A DNA stretch of 57,625 nucleotides from Chloroflexi bacterium HGW-Chloroflexi-2 (GTDB lineage: Bacteria; Chloroflexota; Anaerolineae; Anaerolineales; Anaerolineaceae), in contig PHBY01000018.1 of assembly GCA_002840735.1 (NCBI GenBank), positions 1 through 57,625 on the forward strand. The letters are read 5' to 3'. How positions within the stretch are numbered: the first letter of the stretch is position 1; each line of letters opens with the position of its first letter. Of this stretch, positions 6,818 through 16,179 are shown one piece after another. The translations under genes were made by a program, and so were the position numbers. The notes under the pieces were generated by a model. The model saw only the letters and a program-made list of their open reading frames with translations, was not told the DNA's origin and made no database searches.

Positions 6818-7797
6818 TTTGACCAATCAACTATCATCTGTTTTCGTCCATGCAGTTCTTTCTCAACGGCTATCGCAGCAATTGCACCTTCTGCGGCGGC
6901 AATAATTGCCTGTTTGACATGATTACAGAGCACATCCCCAACAGCATAAACACCAGGGATGGCTGTTTGAAATTCCTTATCGACAATTAAACATCCGGTA
7001 TCGCTAATTTCAATCTGACCTGCCAAAAAATCGGTGATCGGTTTGCCACCTTGCAGGTAAATGAAAGCTCCTTTGACGGGGATTGTTTGAACATTCTGTC
7101 CTCGTTGTGAGAAAACAACGGCTTCCACATTTTTCTTACCAATCACTTCCCGCAGAATGGCACCGGGATAATAACTCACCTTTTCGTTGTGCAGTAACTC
7201 ATCAATTAAATGCTGTGGCGCTTTAAGATCCGGGGTTGGAGATAGGAAATGAACTATATTCACAAATTTTGTCAGAAATAAAGCTTCTTCAATCGCTTCA
7301 TCGCTGGAACCGGCTACTGCCACTTCCATATTTTTGAAGAAAGCTGCATCACATGTCGCACAATATGATACGCCATGACCTAATAATTCATCTTCGCCTT
7401 TGACGCGTTTCCCTCGTCCCATCGAACCGGTTGAAATAATGATCGAGCGGGTATTAAATACATCGTTATTGGTGAAAACAGTCTTTATTTCACCATTCAA
7501 TTCTGTTCCAATCACCTTATCAGAAACATAAACAGCTCCAAAACTTTCAGCCTGGTTACGCATATTTTGTAGTAAATCGGCACCACTGATTTCTTCTTTG
7601 ATGCCAGGATAGTTGGCGATTTTTGAGGTGATCCCCAAAGCACCTGCTGTCAATCCTTTATCAATTACCAGGGTGGATAAACCGGCTCTGGCTGTATAAA
7701 TAGCTGCAGTTGTACCAGCAGGTCCTCCCCCAATGATGAGCACATCCCAGGTTTTATGATTGTTTGTTGGCATTTCAAAATTGAATGATGTTTCCAT
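6814..7797 (-). CDS. Thioredoxin-reductase-like flavoprotein, atypical NADPH site
   Basis: A 327-residue FAD protein of the TrxB family. The FAD-binding GGGPAG is at 23-28, the redox pair CATC at 146-149 and the second FAD motif VYAVGD near the C-terminus. In the pyridine-nucleotide domain the usual GGGxSA/HRRxxxR elements are replaced by GSSDEA (163-168) and VHFLSP (182-187), so the arginines that hold the NADPH phosphate are absent. It may use NADH, ferredoxin or another donor. The ATG is 6 nt after AAAGGA; a TTG two codons earlier is less likely. It is coupled to the TlpA-like gene downstream. Confidence 0.85.
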   Translation of the reverse strand: METSFNFEMPTNNHKTWDVLIIGGGPAGTTAAIYTARAGLSTLVIDKGLTAGALGITSKIANYPGIKEEISGADLLQNMRNQAESFGAVYVSDKVIGTELNGEIKTVFTNNDVFNTRSIIISTGSMGRGKRVKGEDELLGHGVSYCATCDAAFFKNMEVAVAGSSDEAIEEALFLTKFVNIVHFLSPTPDLKAPQHLIDELLHNEKVSYYPGAILREVIGKKNVEAVVFSQRGQNVQTIPVKGAFIYLQGGKPITDFLAGQIEISDTGCLIVDKEFQTAIPGVYAVGDVLCNHVKQAIIAAAEGAIAAIAVEKELHGRKQMIVDWSK

Positions 7798-7883
7798 GTA
7801 CAATCCTTTTCAAAGATTTAAAAGATACATTTATTAGATAACTTTTAAAGCAAAAGGTTGCAATTTGGAGAAAAAATTCCAAT

Positions 7884-8489
7884 TTAGAGCCAATTGACCG
7901 GTAGTTCCTGATTGAGATGCAACAGTTTTCCCTTTCCCCCGGCAATTGCTAAGGTTGATATGGATGCAGGGGCGATTCGAATTTGATTCAGGTTTTCCAA
8001 AGGTAGTCCAATAAAATAACTGATGGTGTGCCGGATAATGCTACCATGTGAAAAGATGGCAATCACTGCATCCTGTGGGTGTTGGCTTATTAAATTAAAA
8101 ATTGCCATGGATACCCGTTCTCTGACCATAAAACCATCCTCACCGCCAGGTATTTTGGCCAAAGCAGGATTTTCCTGGAATATTTTCCAATTCGGATCCT
8201 GGATCAGTTCATCAAAAGATAGACCTTGCCAATCACCAAAATTCACCTGGTTCAATTCATGGTTTATTTTCATGTCCAATTTTAAGAATTTTGCTAATGG
8301 CTGTGCTGTTTCCTGGGTACGTTTCAAGGGGCTGGCATAAATGGCATCTATGGATAGGTGTTTGAGTGCTTCAGCAACACAAAGAGATTGCACGAGACCC
8401 TCAGCATTTAAAGGGCTGTCGATCCGTCCAGCCAAAGCTTCATCGACATAATCTGTGTCACCATGGCGAATCAATAAGATTTTAGTCAT
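7884..8489 (-). CDS. Histidine phosphatase (phosphoglycerate-mutase-like)
   Basis: A 201-residue enzyme of the histidine phosphatase superfamily. The catalytic LLIRHGDTD is at the N-terminus, the YASPLKRTQETA motif follows, and the second catalytic His is in FSHGSIIR. Members range from phosphoglycerate mutase to broad-specificity or alpha-ribazole phosphatases, so the substrate is open. I chose the ATG at 8489, which has AAGGA at proper spacing; a longer frame would run into the preceding gene. It is a paralogue of the gene directly upstream. Confidence 0.85.
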   Translation of the reverse strand: MTKILLIRHGDTDYVDEALAGRIDSPLNAEGLVQSLCVAEALKHLSIDAIYASPLKRTQETAQPLAKFLKLDMKINHELNQVNFGDWQGLSFDELIQDPNWKIFQENPALAKIPGGEDGFMVRERVSMAIFNLISQHPQDAVIAIFSHGSIIRHTISYFIGLPLENLNQIRIAPASISTLAIAGGKGKLLHLNQELPVNWL

Positions 8490-8499
8490 TCTCATTCCT

Positions 8500-9162
8500 T
8501 CATTTCCCTTTGGAAGTTTTTTTAGAAGGTTTCTTTTCCACTTCTGTAAATTGTGATGCAAATTTGTTCATATCGATCAGATTTACGAATGGGACAGAAA
8601 TATGCTCCTTTGTCAGTATCAATGTACTGATGGAAGCAGTGTTAATATGAATTCGCTGGAATGAATCCAGGGGGACATTAAGATAATAGGCAACCAGCAA
8701 CCGGATGGCATCTGAATGACTGAAACAGGCAACCAGGTCGACCGGTTCATGCTTTTCCGAAATCTGTGTAACACAATCCACTAGACGGTTTTGGGCACCG
8801 ATGAAACTCTCTCCATTGGGAAATTGCATTTGGGAGGGATGGTTTTGGACAGTCTCCCATAATTTTAGTCTGCGCATTTGTTTGATGGTTTTCCCCTGCC
8901 AATCTCCAAAATTGATTTCGCTCAGGTTTTCGCAGATGGAGATTTCCATCTTTTTTACATCTGCCATTGGTCGGGCAGTCTCCAGCGCTCGTTCCAACGG
9001 ACTGCTGTAAATGGCTTTGATGGGCATGTTTTGCAGAGTTGCTGCCAATGCTTTTGCCTGGTTCAGTCCATTCTGATTGAGATGTACCCCTGGCAGTCTG
9101 CCTGCCAATTTTTTCCCAACCCAATCATTTTCCCCGTGACGGATTAATAAAATAATGGCCAT
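8500..9162 (-). CDS. Histidine phosphatase, paralogue of downstream gene
   Basis: A 220-residue protein with LLIRHGEND, then IYSSPLERALETARP, INFGDWQG and CFSHSDAIRLLVAYYLN, the same order of motifs as its downstream neighbour. It ends in a basic tail (KKPSKKTSKGK) that the neighbour lacks. The ATG follows AAAAAAGGA. This copy resembles the family known as MSMEG_4193-type putative phosphomutases, an assignment from memory. Three minus-strand genes (rarA and the two phosphatases) are spaced by 2-10 nt and are probably one operon. Confidence 0.85.
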   Translation of the reverse strand: MAIILLIRHGENDWVGKKLAGRLPGVHLNQNGLNQAKALAATLQNMPIKAIYSSPLERALETARPMADVKKMEISICENLSEINFGDWQGKTIKQMRRLKLWETVQNHPSQMQFPNGESFIGAQNRLVDCVTQISEKHEPVDLVACFSHSDAIRLLVAYYLNVPLDSFQRIHINTASISTLILTKEHISVPFVNLIDMNKFASQFTEVEKKPSKKTSKGK

Positions 9163-9164
9163 AT

Positions 9165-10544
9165 TTATTCCTTTTTTAGCGGTGGTTTTTGAGCAGGTTC
9201 CTGATTATGCTTCAGCCCATCCGTTTGTTTTTTTCGCCAATCTTCTACCCGTTTTTGCACATTGGCTTCATATCCCTGGTCTGATGGTTTGTAAAAATGA
9301 GTGCCTGCCAGATGGTTGGGTAAATATTGTTGGGGTACAAAATGACCTTCGAATGAATGCGGATATAAATATCCCTTGCCATGTCCAAAACCTTTGGCAT
9401 CGCGGCTGCTGTCCATCAAATGGATGGGTACCTGTCCCATACCCTCCGCTTCCATGCGTTTGAGAATATCAAAGTAAGCCATAACAGAGTTGGATTTTGG
9501 TGCGGTAGATAAGTATAACGTGGCTTCAACGATCGGAAAAATCCCTTCCGGTAAACCTATAAATTCGTAGGCATTTGCGGCCGCATTTGCTACCACCAGC
9601 GCCTGTGGATCAGCCAAACCGATATCTTCCCCTGCCAGAATAATTAATCTGCGTAAAATAAAACGCGGATCTTCTCCGGCTGTCATCATTTTTGCCAGCC
9701 AATAAAGCGCTGCATCCGGGTCACTGCCACGCACCGACTTGATAAAAGCAGAGATGGTATCGTAATGAACATCGCCGCTCTTATCATATAAAACAGCACG
9801 TTTTTGGATGGACTCCTGAGCAACATCCAGTGTGATGTGGGTGGTCTTGGTTTTATCGGGAGCTGTGGTCTCAATGGCAAGTTCAAGCGCGTTCAATAAA
9901 TTCCGGGCATCCCCACCACACATCTGAATCAAATGATTACGGGCATCATCGTCCAGAATGATGGCGTGTTTCCCATAGCCATAGTCCGGATCAAATAGAG
10001 CCCGATCAATGATTTTTAAGAGATGCTCCTCTTCAAGAGGTTGTAGTTGAAAAACGCGTGAACGAGAAACGAGTGCCGGAATGACATCAAAATAGGGGTT
10101 CTCCGTGGTGGCACCGATCAGTGTAACCATACCAGATTCAACATGCGGGAGTAGCGCATCCTGTTGGGCTTTGTTCCAGCGATGCACTTCATCAATGAAG
10201 AGAATGGTTCGCTGTTGATATAATTTTCGTCTTTCTTCGGCTTCATTTATGACGCGGCGTAGTTCGGCCACGCCTGCCAATACGGCCGATATGGTTTCAA
10301 AATGGGCTTTGGTATGTAAAGCAATTAATTGCGCCAGAGTGGTTTTGCCGGTGCCAGGAGGACCTGTAAAGATAATGGATGAAAATAATCGGTCCGCCTG
10401 AATAGCCCGGCGTAGAAGTTTTCCTTCTCCAATGATATGTTCCTGCCCGATAAAATCGTCAAAAGTCCTCGGGCGCATCCGGGCAGCCAGCGGGGTTTCC
10501 TGTTGCATTCGTTCGCCCAGTGCATGGTCAAACAAATCATTCAT
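9165..10544 (-). CDS. rarA: Replication-associated recombination protein A (RarA/MgsA AAA ATPase)
   Basis: A 459-residue AAA+ ATPase that acts at stalled replication forks. Near the N-terminus is [13 protein letters not shown], then Walker A GPPGTGKT (61-68), Walker [11 protein letters not shown] and sensor 1 in GATTENPYF, then the C-terminal tetramerisation part with [19 protein letters not shown]-like features. The ATG at 10544 follows AAGGAG by 6 nt; the frame extends upstream, but without a site. The last 35 residues are basic and variable. It heads the operon with the two phosphatases. Confidence 0.93.
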   Translation of the reverse strand: MNDLFDHALGERMQQETPLAARMRPRTFDDFIGQEHIIGEGKLLRRAIQADRLFSSIIFTGPPGTGKTTLAQLIALHTKAHFETISAVLAGVAELRRVINEAEERRKLYQQRTILFIDEVHRWNKAQQDALLPHVESGMVTLIGATTENPYFDVIPALVSRSRVFQLQPLEEEHLLKIIDRALFDPDYGYGKHAIILDDDARNHLIQMCGGDARNLLNALELAIETTAPDKTKTTHITLDVAQESIQKRAVLYDKSGDVHYDTISAFIKSVRGSDPDAALYWLAKMMTAGEDPRFILRRLIILAGEDIGLADPQALVVANAAANAYEFIGLPEGIFPIVEATLYLSTAPKSNSVMAYFDILKRMEAEGMGQVPIHLMDSSRDAKGFGHGKGYLYPHSFEGHFVPQQYLPNHLAGTHFYKPSDQGYEANVQKRVEDWRKKQTDGLKHNQEPAQKPPLKKE

Positions 10545-10640
10545 GCAGATCTCCTTGTTTTTACTGATTGCAAGCAAACAATCATCCCCCTAATTTTACA
10601 TTAATTCTTTGCTTATTTGTTCTATAAATTGGGCAGAAAC

Positions 10641-11012
10641 TTATTCTTTATTCCAGGGTTTGAACCCCAGCAACTCTTCCGGATCAAACCACTCACCTTT
10701 AAATTGAATGGCTCGATCGTCAATCGTCAGGAAGGCTTTCGGTTTATCTTTGGAAAATTTTACTTTGGGGAAACCATGTTTTTCCATCCAGGCTTGCATG
10801 GCTTCAATCCCGGCTTCAGAACTGGAACGAGAGCTGAACACCACGATGGTGAAATAATTCTGAGCATTCTCGATGAATTCTTTGGCACCCGGCACTGGAT
10901 CATCATCGATGACGGTTGTGCCCTTCCAGCCATTGCGATACCAATGGATCACACCATCGAAATCCATGGAGAGAATCGGTTTATACGTACGTTTTTTTCT
11001 GATCGAGGTCAT
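10641..11012 (-). CDS. Small HAD-like hydrolase
   Basis: A 123-residue protein with the HAD motif I DFDGVIH (SMDFDGVI), motif II in VVFSSRSS and a C-terminal TIDDRAIQF that could supply the acidic motif IV. It lacks a cap domain and is shorter than typical HAD phosphatases. Similar short HAD proteins are often seen as phage or plasmid genes and as nucleotidase-like enzymes. The start overlaps the stop of the LiaF-like gene by 4 nt (ATGA), so the two are co-translated. Substrate unknown. Confidence 0.75.
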   Translation of the reverse strand: MTSIRKKRTYKPILSMDFDGVIHWYRNGWKGTTVIDDDPVPGAKEFIENAQNYFTIVVFSSRSSSEAGIEAMQAWMEKHGFPKVKFSKDKPKAFLTIDDRAIQFKGEWFDPEELLGFKPWNKE

Positions 11013-11554
11013 TCAATGTTCCGATGCTCTTTGATTTCAACTTCAGAGACAAAAGATAAGGACTGAATGTTGATCTTTCTGGTTTGAAGTGCATAATCCG
11101 GGGTCTCATATTCAAAAGGTGCAAAAATATGATCTTCTTTGTATCCTTTGACTTTTGTGTCATGCACAAATCCCCTGGCTTTCAGTCTCAATCCGGTATC
11201 TAGTGGTAGTATGATTTCAAGATCGTTGACAAAACTATACATAACGATGTTTGTCTCACCTACAGGAATAACGGCTTGAGAAAAGTCTAATTTCATATTG
11301 CCAACGAAACTCCAATACTCGGCGGGTTCTACCGTCCAATCATGTGATTTATTGGTTTCACCCACAAAACGCAGGATAAAATTTGTACCTCCTGGTAAAG
11401 TTTTCGGTCGAAAGAGAATGAGAAATCCCAACCCGATCAGAATCAATGGGAAAATTAACCTCCAAAGATTAATACCAAAAAGTGCGTCAATAATGGAAAA
11501 AGCACCCAGAATGATTAAAATACTTCCAATCAGTATCGCAGTCCTGTTTTTCAT
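11009..11554 (-). CDS. LiaF-like membrane protein
   Basis: A 181-residue protein with two N-terminal membrane segments (about 7-27 and 32-48, both with the ILIGLGFLIL type of sequence) and a C-terminal beta-rich domain (GNMKLDFSQAVIPVGETNIVMYSFVNDLEIILPLD) that matches the cell-wall-active antibiotic response/LiaF C-terminal domain. In Firmicutes LiaF modulates an envelope-stress kinase; here no kinase pair is adjacent, so the role is open. It is coupled to the small HAD gene. Confidence 0.75.
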   Translation of the reverse strand: MKNRTAILIGSILIILGAFSIIDALFGINLWRLIFPLILIGLGFLILFRPKTLPGGTNFILRFVGETNKSHDWTVEPAEYWSFVGNMKLDFSQAVIPVGETNIVMYSFVNDLEIILPLDTGLRLKARGFVHDTKVKGYKEDHIFAPFEYETPDYALQTRKINIQSLSFVSEVEIKEHRNIE

Positions 11555-11635
11555 CCTTTACCTCCGAATCATGCAATAATTAAAATAAATGGTCAAATCA
11601 TGCAAAAAGTGTTAACTTGAGAAAATATAAAATAC

Positions 11636-12529
11636 TCACCGCTTTTCAGCTTCAATCAGGTGTTTGGGTGAGAAGTTAGCCTGAGCCAGTAAGATCGCTG
11701 CCATTACCAGGATCCCTCCGATCAGTTGTTCGCTGCTGAAACGTTCACTCAAGAACACGAATCCAAAAACCGCAGCAAAAACAGCTTCCATACTCAAAAT
11801 TAAAGCCGCATCTGTGGGGGGTGCATATTTTTGTGCCACACCCTGTAAGGTAAAACCGATTGCTACAGAAGCAATTCCATTATACAAAATTGTCCACCAT
11901 AAGGATGAAATTTGAGTTAAACCCTGTGGATCGATGATGAATCCGGTACCAAAATTCAGAATGGCGCAAACCATAAATTGCCCAATTGCAAAATGAAGAG
12001 GGTGCATACCCTGAACCGTACGACCCACAACAATCACGTGCATAGCCCATAAGATGGCGCCAATCAATTCCAGACGATCACCGGGGGCTAAATTGAGCTT
12101 ACCACCGGTACTGAGCAATAGCATCCCGATGACTGCCACTGCTGCAGCCATCCATACATTCCATTTTTGTTTATCCCGCCAGATCAACCACAGAAAAATG
12201 GGAACAAATATCACGTAAAGTCCTGTGATAAATCCGGCATTTCCGGCCGTTGTGGTGATCATGCCAGCCTGTTGAAATGCACCAGCCGAAAAAAGCAAGA
12301 AGCCAGCTAGCAGGACTCCGGAAAACTTCTTTTTCTCAATGTGAAGCTTGAAGCGAACCAGCGGTATCAATAACAGCGCTCCTAAGAGGAAACGACCACC
12401 ATTGAAATAGAAAATATTCATGTTAGGGGCTGCGATTCTTTGCGCAATAAATCCACTCCCCCAAACAGCTGCTGTGAGCAATAGTAATAAGTCGGCTTGA
12501 ATGCGCGTCAATTGTCGTCCGGTTTGCAT
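11636..12529 (-). CDS. EamA/DMT-family transporter
   Basis: A 297-residue membrane protein with two repeats of five transmembrane helices, as in the drug/metabolite transporter superfamily. Conserved features include AAVWGSGFIAQR near the N-terminus and PTDAALILSMEAVFAAVFGF in the second half. The frame extends upstream into the next gene, but the ATG at 12529 with AGGAC is the sensible start. Substrates of this family (amino acids, metabolites, nucleotide sugars) cannot be predicted from sequence. Confidence 0.88.
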   Translation of the reverse strand: MQTGRQLTRIQADLLLLLTAAVWGSGFIAQRIAAPNMNIFYFNGGRFLLGALLLIPLVRFKLHIEKKKFSGVLLAGFLLFSAGAFQQAGMITTTAGNAGFITGLYVIFVPIFLWLIWRDKQKWNVWMAAAVAVIGMLLLSTGGKLNLAPGDRLELIGAILWAMHVIVVGRTVQGMHPLHFAIGQFMVCAILNFGTGFIIDPQGLTQISSLWWTILYNGIASVAIGFTLQGVAQKYAPPTDAALILSMEAVFAAVFGFVFLSERFSSEQLIGGILVMAAILLAQANFSPKHLIEAEKR

Positions 12530-12593
12530 GAATTGTCCTGAATAAATAACGCCAATTTTCTCAGGGAAATGTCGATTTGGGAAGGCTGATCTT

Positions 12594-13736
12594 TTACCCA
12601 GGATTGATAATGTGAGGGTATTCTGCATCCCGGTTTTGAAACGAGAGGATTCTCGGATCTACAATTCTTCCGTTCTGGATCTGAATGGCTCTGCGGATGG
12701 TTTCATCTTTCTCCCAATAAGGGGCACCACGTGCAATGGTTGAAAGGTATGGCAGCAAACTGATCGAAATTTCCCAGGAAGAGATATTCCATAAGTAGGA
12801 AGATGTATGATCAACAGCATAATACCAGGCTTCACCAACCGTAAAGATGGGATTCATGAATGAGGTAGGTTTTGAGAATGGAAAACCCATCCCTTCGTCA
12901 CGGGCAATATCGATAATCAATGCAGAACGTTTCAGTCGGCTGATTTCTTCATGACTCATGAACATGATGGGTTGTTTAAAATCCTGCCGGATTCCATTCA
13001 GGATGATATCTGATTGGGCGATTTCCTCAATGAACAAATTCCTGCTTCGATCGGCGTGAATGGCCATCAGCCGGCCATTTTCATCCATTTCCAATTGATG
13101 ATAGGTGGCTTCATAAGATTGAGGTGCAATAAAAGTTTTCGAAGGGCGATTGTAAATGTGAATGTCTTTAAAACCCATTCCTTTGAAGGCCTGTAAAGCA
13201 CCTCTGGAAACTGACCCTGAACCAATAATCATAACCCGGCGAGGTGTTCCATAATGGCCATCGATGCCACGTAGTTGCAAAGCGTGAATTACACCTGCAT
13301 AACCAGCAATTTCGTTATTCTTGTGGAAAATATGATATTGAAATTCATTTTTTCGGTTCCACTTATGCATGGCTTCCCAGGCAATCATTGTCAGATTTTT
13401 ATTGATAGCTGCATTTGTAATCCAGACATCTTCGATACAATGTAACCAACCCCAAAGTGTTTTTCCGGGGTGTATGAAGGGGATATCTTTTGGATCAGGT
13501 TTAATGAGGATAATTACATCACAGTGCTCAAATATCTCATTTCTTTGCATTAACCCCCCGGTTCTATCATTGATCCAATCATCAGAAATCTGGAATCGTT
13601 CGCCATACCCAAATTCAAAGAACATTCTTTTACGAACACTCAGATCAATCCAATCCAATTGTTCTGGATGAATCGGGACTCGTAATTCGTTTTCTTTGAA
13701 TGATGAACCAACAACACCTAAGGTCAATGAACTCAT
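12594..13736 (-). CDS. Alanine dehydrogenase/CEOS-like NAD(P) oxidoreductase
   Basis: A 380-residue protein of the alanine dehydrogenase/transhydrogenase fold. The N-terminus has ENELRVPIHPEQ, the substrate-binding pattern of this fold, and the Rossmann motif is VMIIGSGSVSRGA. The rest resembles N5-(carboxyethyl)ornithine synthase, which reductively condenses an amino acid with pyruvate, more than alanine dehydrogenase itself; I hold that at moderate confidence. The ATG follows GGGAG. It is transcribed divergently from the YcgN gene and is followed by the EamA transporter after about 64 bp, which suggests the exporter may handle its product. Confidence 0.65.
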   Translation of the reverse strand: MSSLTLGVVGSSFKENELRVPIHPEQLDWIDLSVRKRMFFEFGYGERFQISDDWINDRTGGLMQRNEIFEHCDVIILIKPDPKDIPFIHPGKTLWGWLHCIEDVWITNAAINKNLTMIAWEAMHKWNRKNEFQYHIFHKNNEIAGYAGVIHALQLRGIDGHYGTPRRVMIIGSGSVSRGALQAFKGMGFKDIHIYNRPSKTFIAPQSYEATYHQLEMDENGRLMAIHADRSRNLFIEEIAQSDIILNGIRQDFKQPIMFMSHEEISRLKRSALIIDIARDEGMGFPFSKPTSFMNPIFTVGEAWYYAVDHTSSYLWNISSWEISISLLPYLSTIARGAPYWEKDETIRRAIQIQNGRIVDPRILSFQNRDAEYPHIINPG

Positions 13737-13815
13737 AAATATCTCCCTGTAATGAATACAGTTTGTCCACTTCTAAAGAATGATAAAATCAAAATGACTT
13801 CATCCATTATGATAC

Positions 13816-14349
13816 ATGATTGATGTTTTATTGACAACACATGTAAACAAAAAAACTGGACTAAAAAAGAATTCAAAAAGGAAAAGTGCTTTGGAAGCAA
13901 ATCCATTCTGGAAAGCGAAAAAATTAGAAGAATTCACGCAAGAAGAGTGGGAGTCTGTCTGCGATGGCTGTGGAAAATGTTGTTTATTCCGTCTGGAAGG
14001 TGAGGAAGGGCAATATTACACGACCAATGTCATCTGCAAATTGTTTGAAGAGTCTACCTGTCAATGTACTGATTATATGAACAGGCAAATGATTGTTCCC
14101 AATTGTCTCGTATTGGATGCAGAACTAATTCAAACATTGGATTGGATGCCAATTACCTGTGCGTACCGTTTGCTGGCAGAAGGCAAGGACCTACCCTGGT
14201 GGCATCATCTGGTGAGCAGCAACCGCGATACCATTCATCAAATTGGCGTATCGGTGCGGGGAAAAATTGAGTATGAAAAAGATGTCGATCTGGATGATCT
14301 TGAGGATCATGTGGTTGATTGGTTTGACCAATCCTGGATGGTTGATTGA
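13816..14349 (+). CDS. YcgN/UPF0260 family Cys-cluster protein
   Basis: A 177-residue protein whose body matches E. coli YcgN closely: FWKAKKLEEFTQEEWESVCDG, CGKCC, then the ITCAYRLLAEGKDLPWWHHL core and HQIGVSVRGKI. The CxxCxxCC-like cluster suggests iron or zinc binding (YkgJ-type fold). Function is not established in any species. The N-terminal 29 residues before NPFWKAK are extra and basic (KKTGLKKNSKRKS); no Shine-Dalgarno site is seen for the ATG at 13816, so a later start is possible. Confidence 0.88.
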   Translation: MIDVLLTTHVNKKTGLKKNSKRKSALEANPFWKAKKLEEFTQEEWESVCDGCGKCCLFRLEGEEGQYYTTNVICKLFEESTCQCTDYMNRQMIVPNCLVLDAELIQTLDWMPITCAYRLLAEGKDLPWWHHLVSSNRDTIHQIGVSVRGKIEYEKDVDLDDLEDHVVDWFDQSWMVD

Positions 14350-14351
14350 AA

Positions 14352-15137
14352 TTATTTTTCGGTTGATTTGACGATTTCTTTTATTTCCGACAGAGCATAA
14401 ATCTCAAAATCCGGTTTTACATCAAACCCAAATTCAGTGCCTTTATGAATGGATCGCCTTGTAATCCAGATGGATGGCATATTAACCTGATTTGCGCCTA
14501 AGATATCCATATCCAATCGATCGCCAACCATAAAACAATCCTGTGGTTCTGCCTGGAATAGTCGCAATCCTTCCAAAAAGATTTCTCGGTGAGGTTTACG
14601 CATTCCAAAATCAGCGGATATGATGATATGCTCGAAATATTCGGTCAGATTGAATTTACCCAATAATGCATAAACATCATCCACATCGGATGCATTGGAG
14701 ATAAGACCCAGCCTGAAATCCTGTTCCTGTAGGAAGTGGAGCGTCGGCAAGGTATCTTCTTCCAAATTCCAGAATTCCTGCGATACAGAATACAAAGCCT
14801 TGAGAGCATTTCTGATAATTTCTGGTTCCGGTTCTGGGAATCCCAGATCCATGAGACAATCTTGTAGAACCCTGGCGCTGGTATATTCAACCAGATTCTT
14901 ATTGCGGTCCATATAATATTTGCGCATTCTATCTGAAAAATCACGAGAAAATTGTTCCCGGTTTAATGGATAACCCGAAGCAACCAGTTTCTTCCACAAA
15001 CATTCGGTGGATCTTTGCAAGACTTTGGTCCAGTCACCATCAAAATAAATTAATGTATCACCGAGGTCAAAAAATACAATACGAGCGATAAAGAGAGATG
15101 ATTTATTCTTTCTGGTGTCTAAAGGAGGTAAATTCAT
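14352..15137 (-). CDS. HAD-superfamily hydrolase
   Basis: A 261-residue HAD phosphatase with motif I FFDLGDTLIYF, an alpha-helical cap (YSVSQEFWNLEEDTLPTLHFL), motif II in RLGLISNASD, motif III MRKPHREIF and motif IV CFMVGDRLDMDILGA. Proteins of this type act on small phosphorylated metabolites such as phosphoglycolate. It lies 10 bp downstream of the 2-hydroxyacid dehydrogenase on the same strand and is probably the last gene of that unit. No Shine-Dalgarno is evident for the start, which could lie a few codons later. Confidence 0.85.
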   Translation of the reverse strand: MNLPPLDTRKNKSSLFIARIVFFDLGDTLIYFDGDWTKVLQRSTECLWKKLVASGYPLNREQFSRDFSDRMRKYYMDRNKNLVEYTSARVLQDCLMDLGFPEPEPEIIRNALKALYSVSQEFWNLEEDTLPTLHFLQEQDFRLGLISNASDVDDVYALLGKFNLTEYFEHIIISADFGMRKPHREIFLEGLRLFQAEPQDCFMVGDRLDMDILGANQVNMPSIWITRRSIHKGTEFGFDVKPDFEIYALSEIKEIVKSTEK

Positions 15138-15147
15138 GCGTTACAGA

Positions 15148-16179
15148 TTAATAACCCACATCTGGATCAAAAGTATTGAGTAAATTGGTGTTATTCAAAT
15201 ATCTTTTCAGGTTTTCAATAATTAGATTGACGGAACGCTCGTTATAATGAAGACTGACACCAGCAATATGGGGGGAGATAATAAGATTTGGGGTATCCCA
15301 CATCGGATGATCCTTTGGAAGAGGTTCCTGTTCAAACACATCCAGCACTGCGCCAGCCAATTTCTTTTCCTGTAAGGCTGCTTTAAGGGCTGAATTTTTC
15401 ACAATGCCACCCCGGCTGACGTCCACCAGATAGGCTGATGGTTTCAGAACAGCTAATTCTTCTTCCGCAATCAAATGATGAGTTTCATTAGTGAGCGGTA
15501 CGGTTACGACGACAAAATCGCATTCTTTCATCATAGATTTGATGGCCTGATATGGATATAGGCGCGAAAATAAATCGCCATTGGGATCTCCAAGACCAGC
15601 AATCTGATAACCGTCATCCTGTGTCTGCATGACATTTTTTTTGCAGGCCAGTATTTTTACACCAAAAGGCGTGAGAATTCTGGCAATTTCACGCCCAATA
15701 CTTCCATAACCAATCAATCCTACCGTGCTGGAACGGATTTCTCTGGGGGTGAAACGTACAAATCGATCCGGAGGCCATTCATGGTTCATTTGAAATTTCA
15801 AAATGGATGGCAATTTGTGAGATATCGCTAACATCATCGTGAGCGCAAATTCAGCCACCTGTGGAGCAGCAGCACCACTCAAAGTGGTGACCTGTAAGGA
15901 TCTTTTTTCGAAAATTTCTTCATTGAGCGCAAAATCAATTCCTGCATAATTGAATTGAATCCATTGTAGTGCAGGTGCTTTATCCGATGGTGGTATTACC
16001 CGTTCTGTGATTAAGATTTCGGTTTTTTTCCAGACCTCTTCATCAATTTCCTGTGGGGACTTCGCCGGAAGCACTGTGATGTTTAATTGTGGTGAGACTT
16101 CTTTGATTTTATTGATCAATTCCTCAGAAAGGGGAAAGGTTATTAAAATTTCTATATTTTGATTGGTTTCTTCATTCAT
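15148..16179 (-). CDS. D-isomer-specific 2-hydroxyacid dehydrogenase
   Basis: A 343-residue NAD-dependent dehydrogenase. The nucleotide-binding motif is TVGLIGYGSIGREIA, followed by VDVSRGGIVKNSAL and the C-terminal DVFEQEPLPKDHPMWDTPNLIISPHIAG with the catalytic His. It reduces a 2-oxoacid or oxidises a D-2-hydroxyacid in the cytoplasm. Its ATG overlaps the stop of the CoA-transferase beta gene (TGATG), so the CoA transferase genes and this enzyme form one operon. In glutamate fermenters the 2-hydroxyglutarate dehydrogenase belongs to this family, which fits the context, but no substrate residue proves it. Confidence 0.9.
   Translation of the reverse strand: MNEETNQNIEILITFPLSEELINKIKEVSPQLNITVLPAKSPQEIDEEVWKKTEILITERVIPPSDKAPALQWIQFNYAGIDFALNEEIFEKRSLQVTTLSGAAAPQVAEFALTMMLAISHKLPSILKFQMNHEWPPDRFVRFTPREIRSSTVGLIGYGSIGREIARILTPFGVKILACKKNVMQTQDDGYQIAGLGDPNGDLFSRLYPYQAIKSMMKECDFVVVTVPLTNETHHLIAEEELAVLKPSAYLVDVSRGGIVKNSALKAALQEKKLAGAVLDVFEQEPLPKDHPMWDTPNLIISPHIAGVSLHYNERSVNLIIENLKRYLNNTNLLNTFDPDVGY

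Noticed and set aside
10617-11066. Plus-strand 149-codon frame
   Set aside because: Antisense to the HAD-like gene, which has clear motifs and translational coupling.
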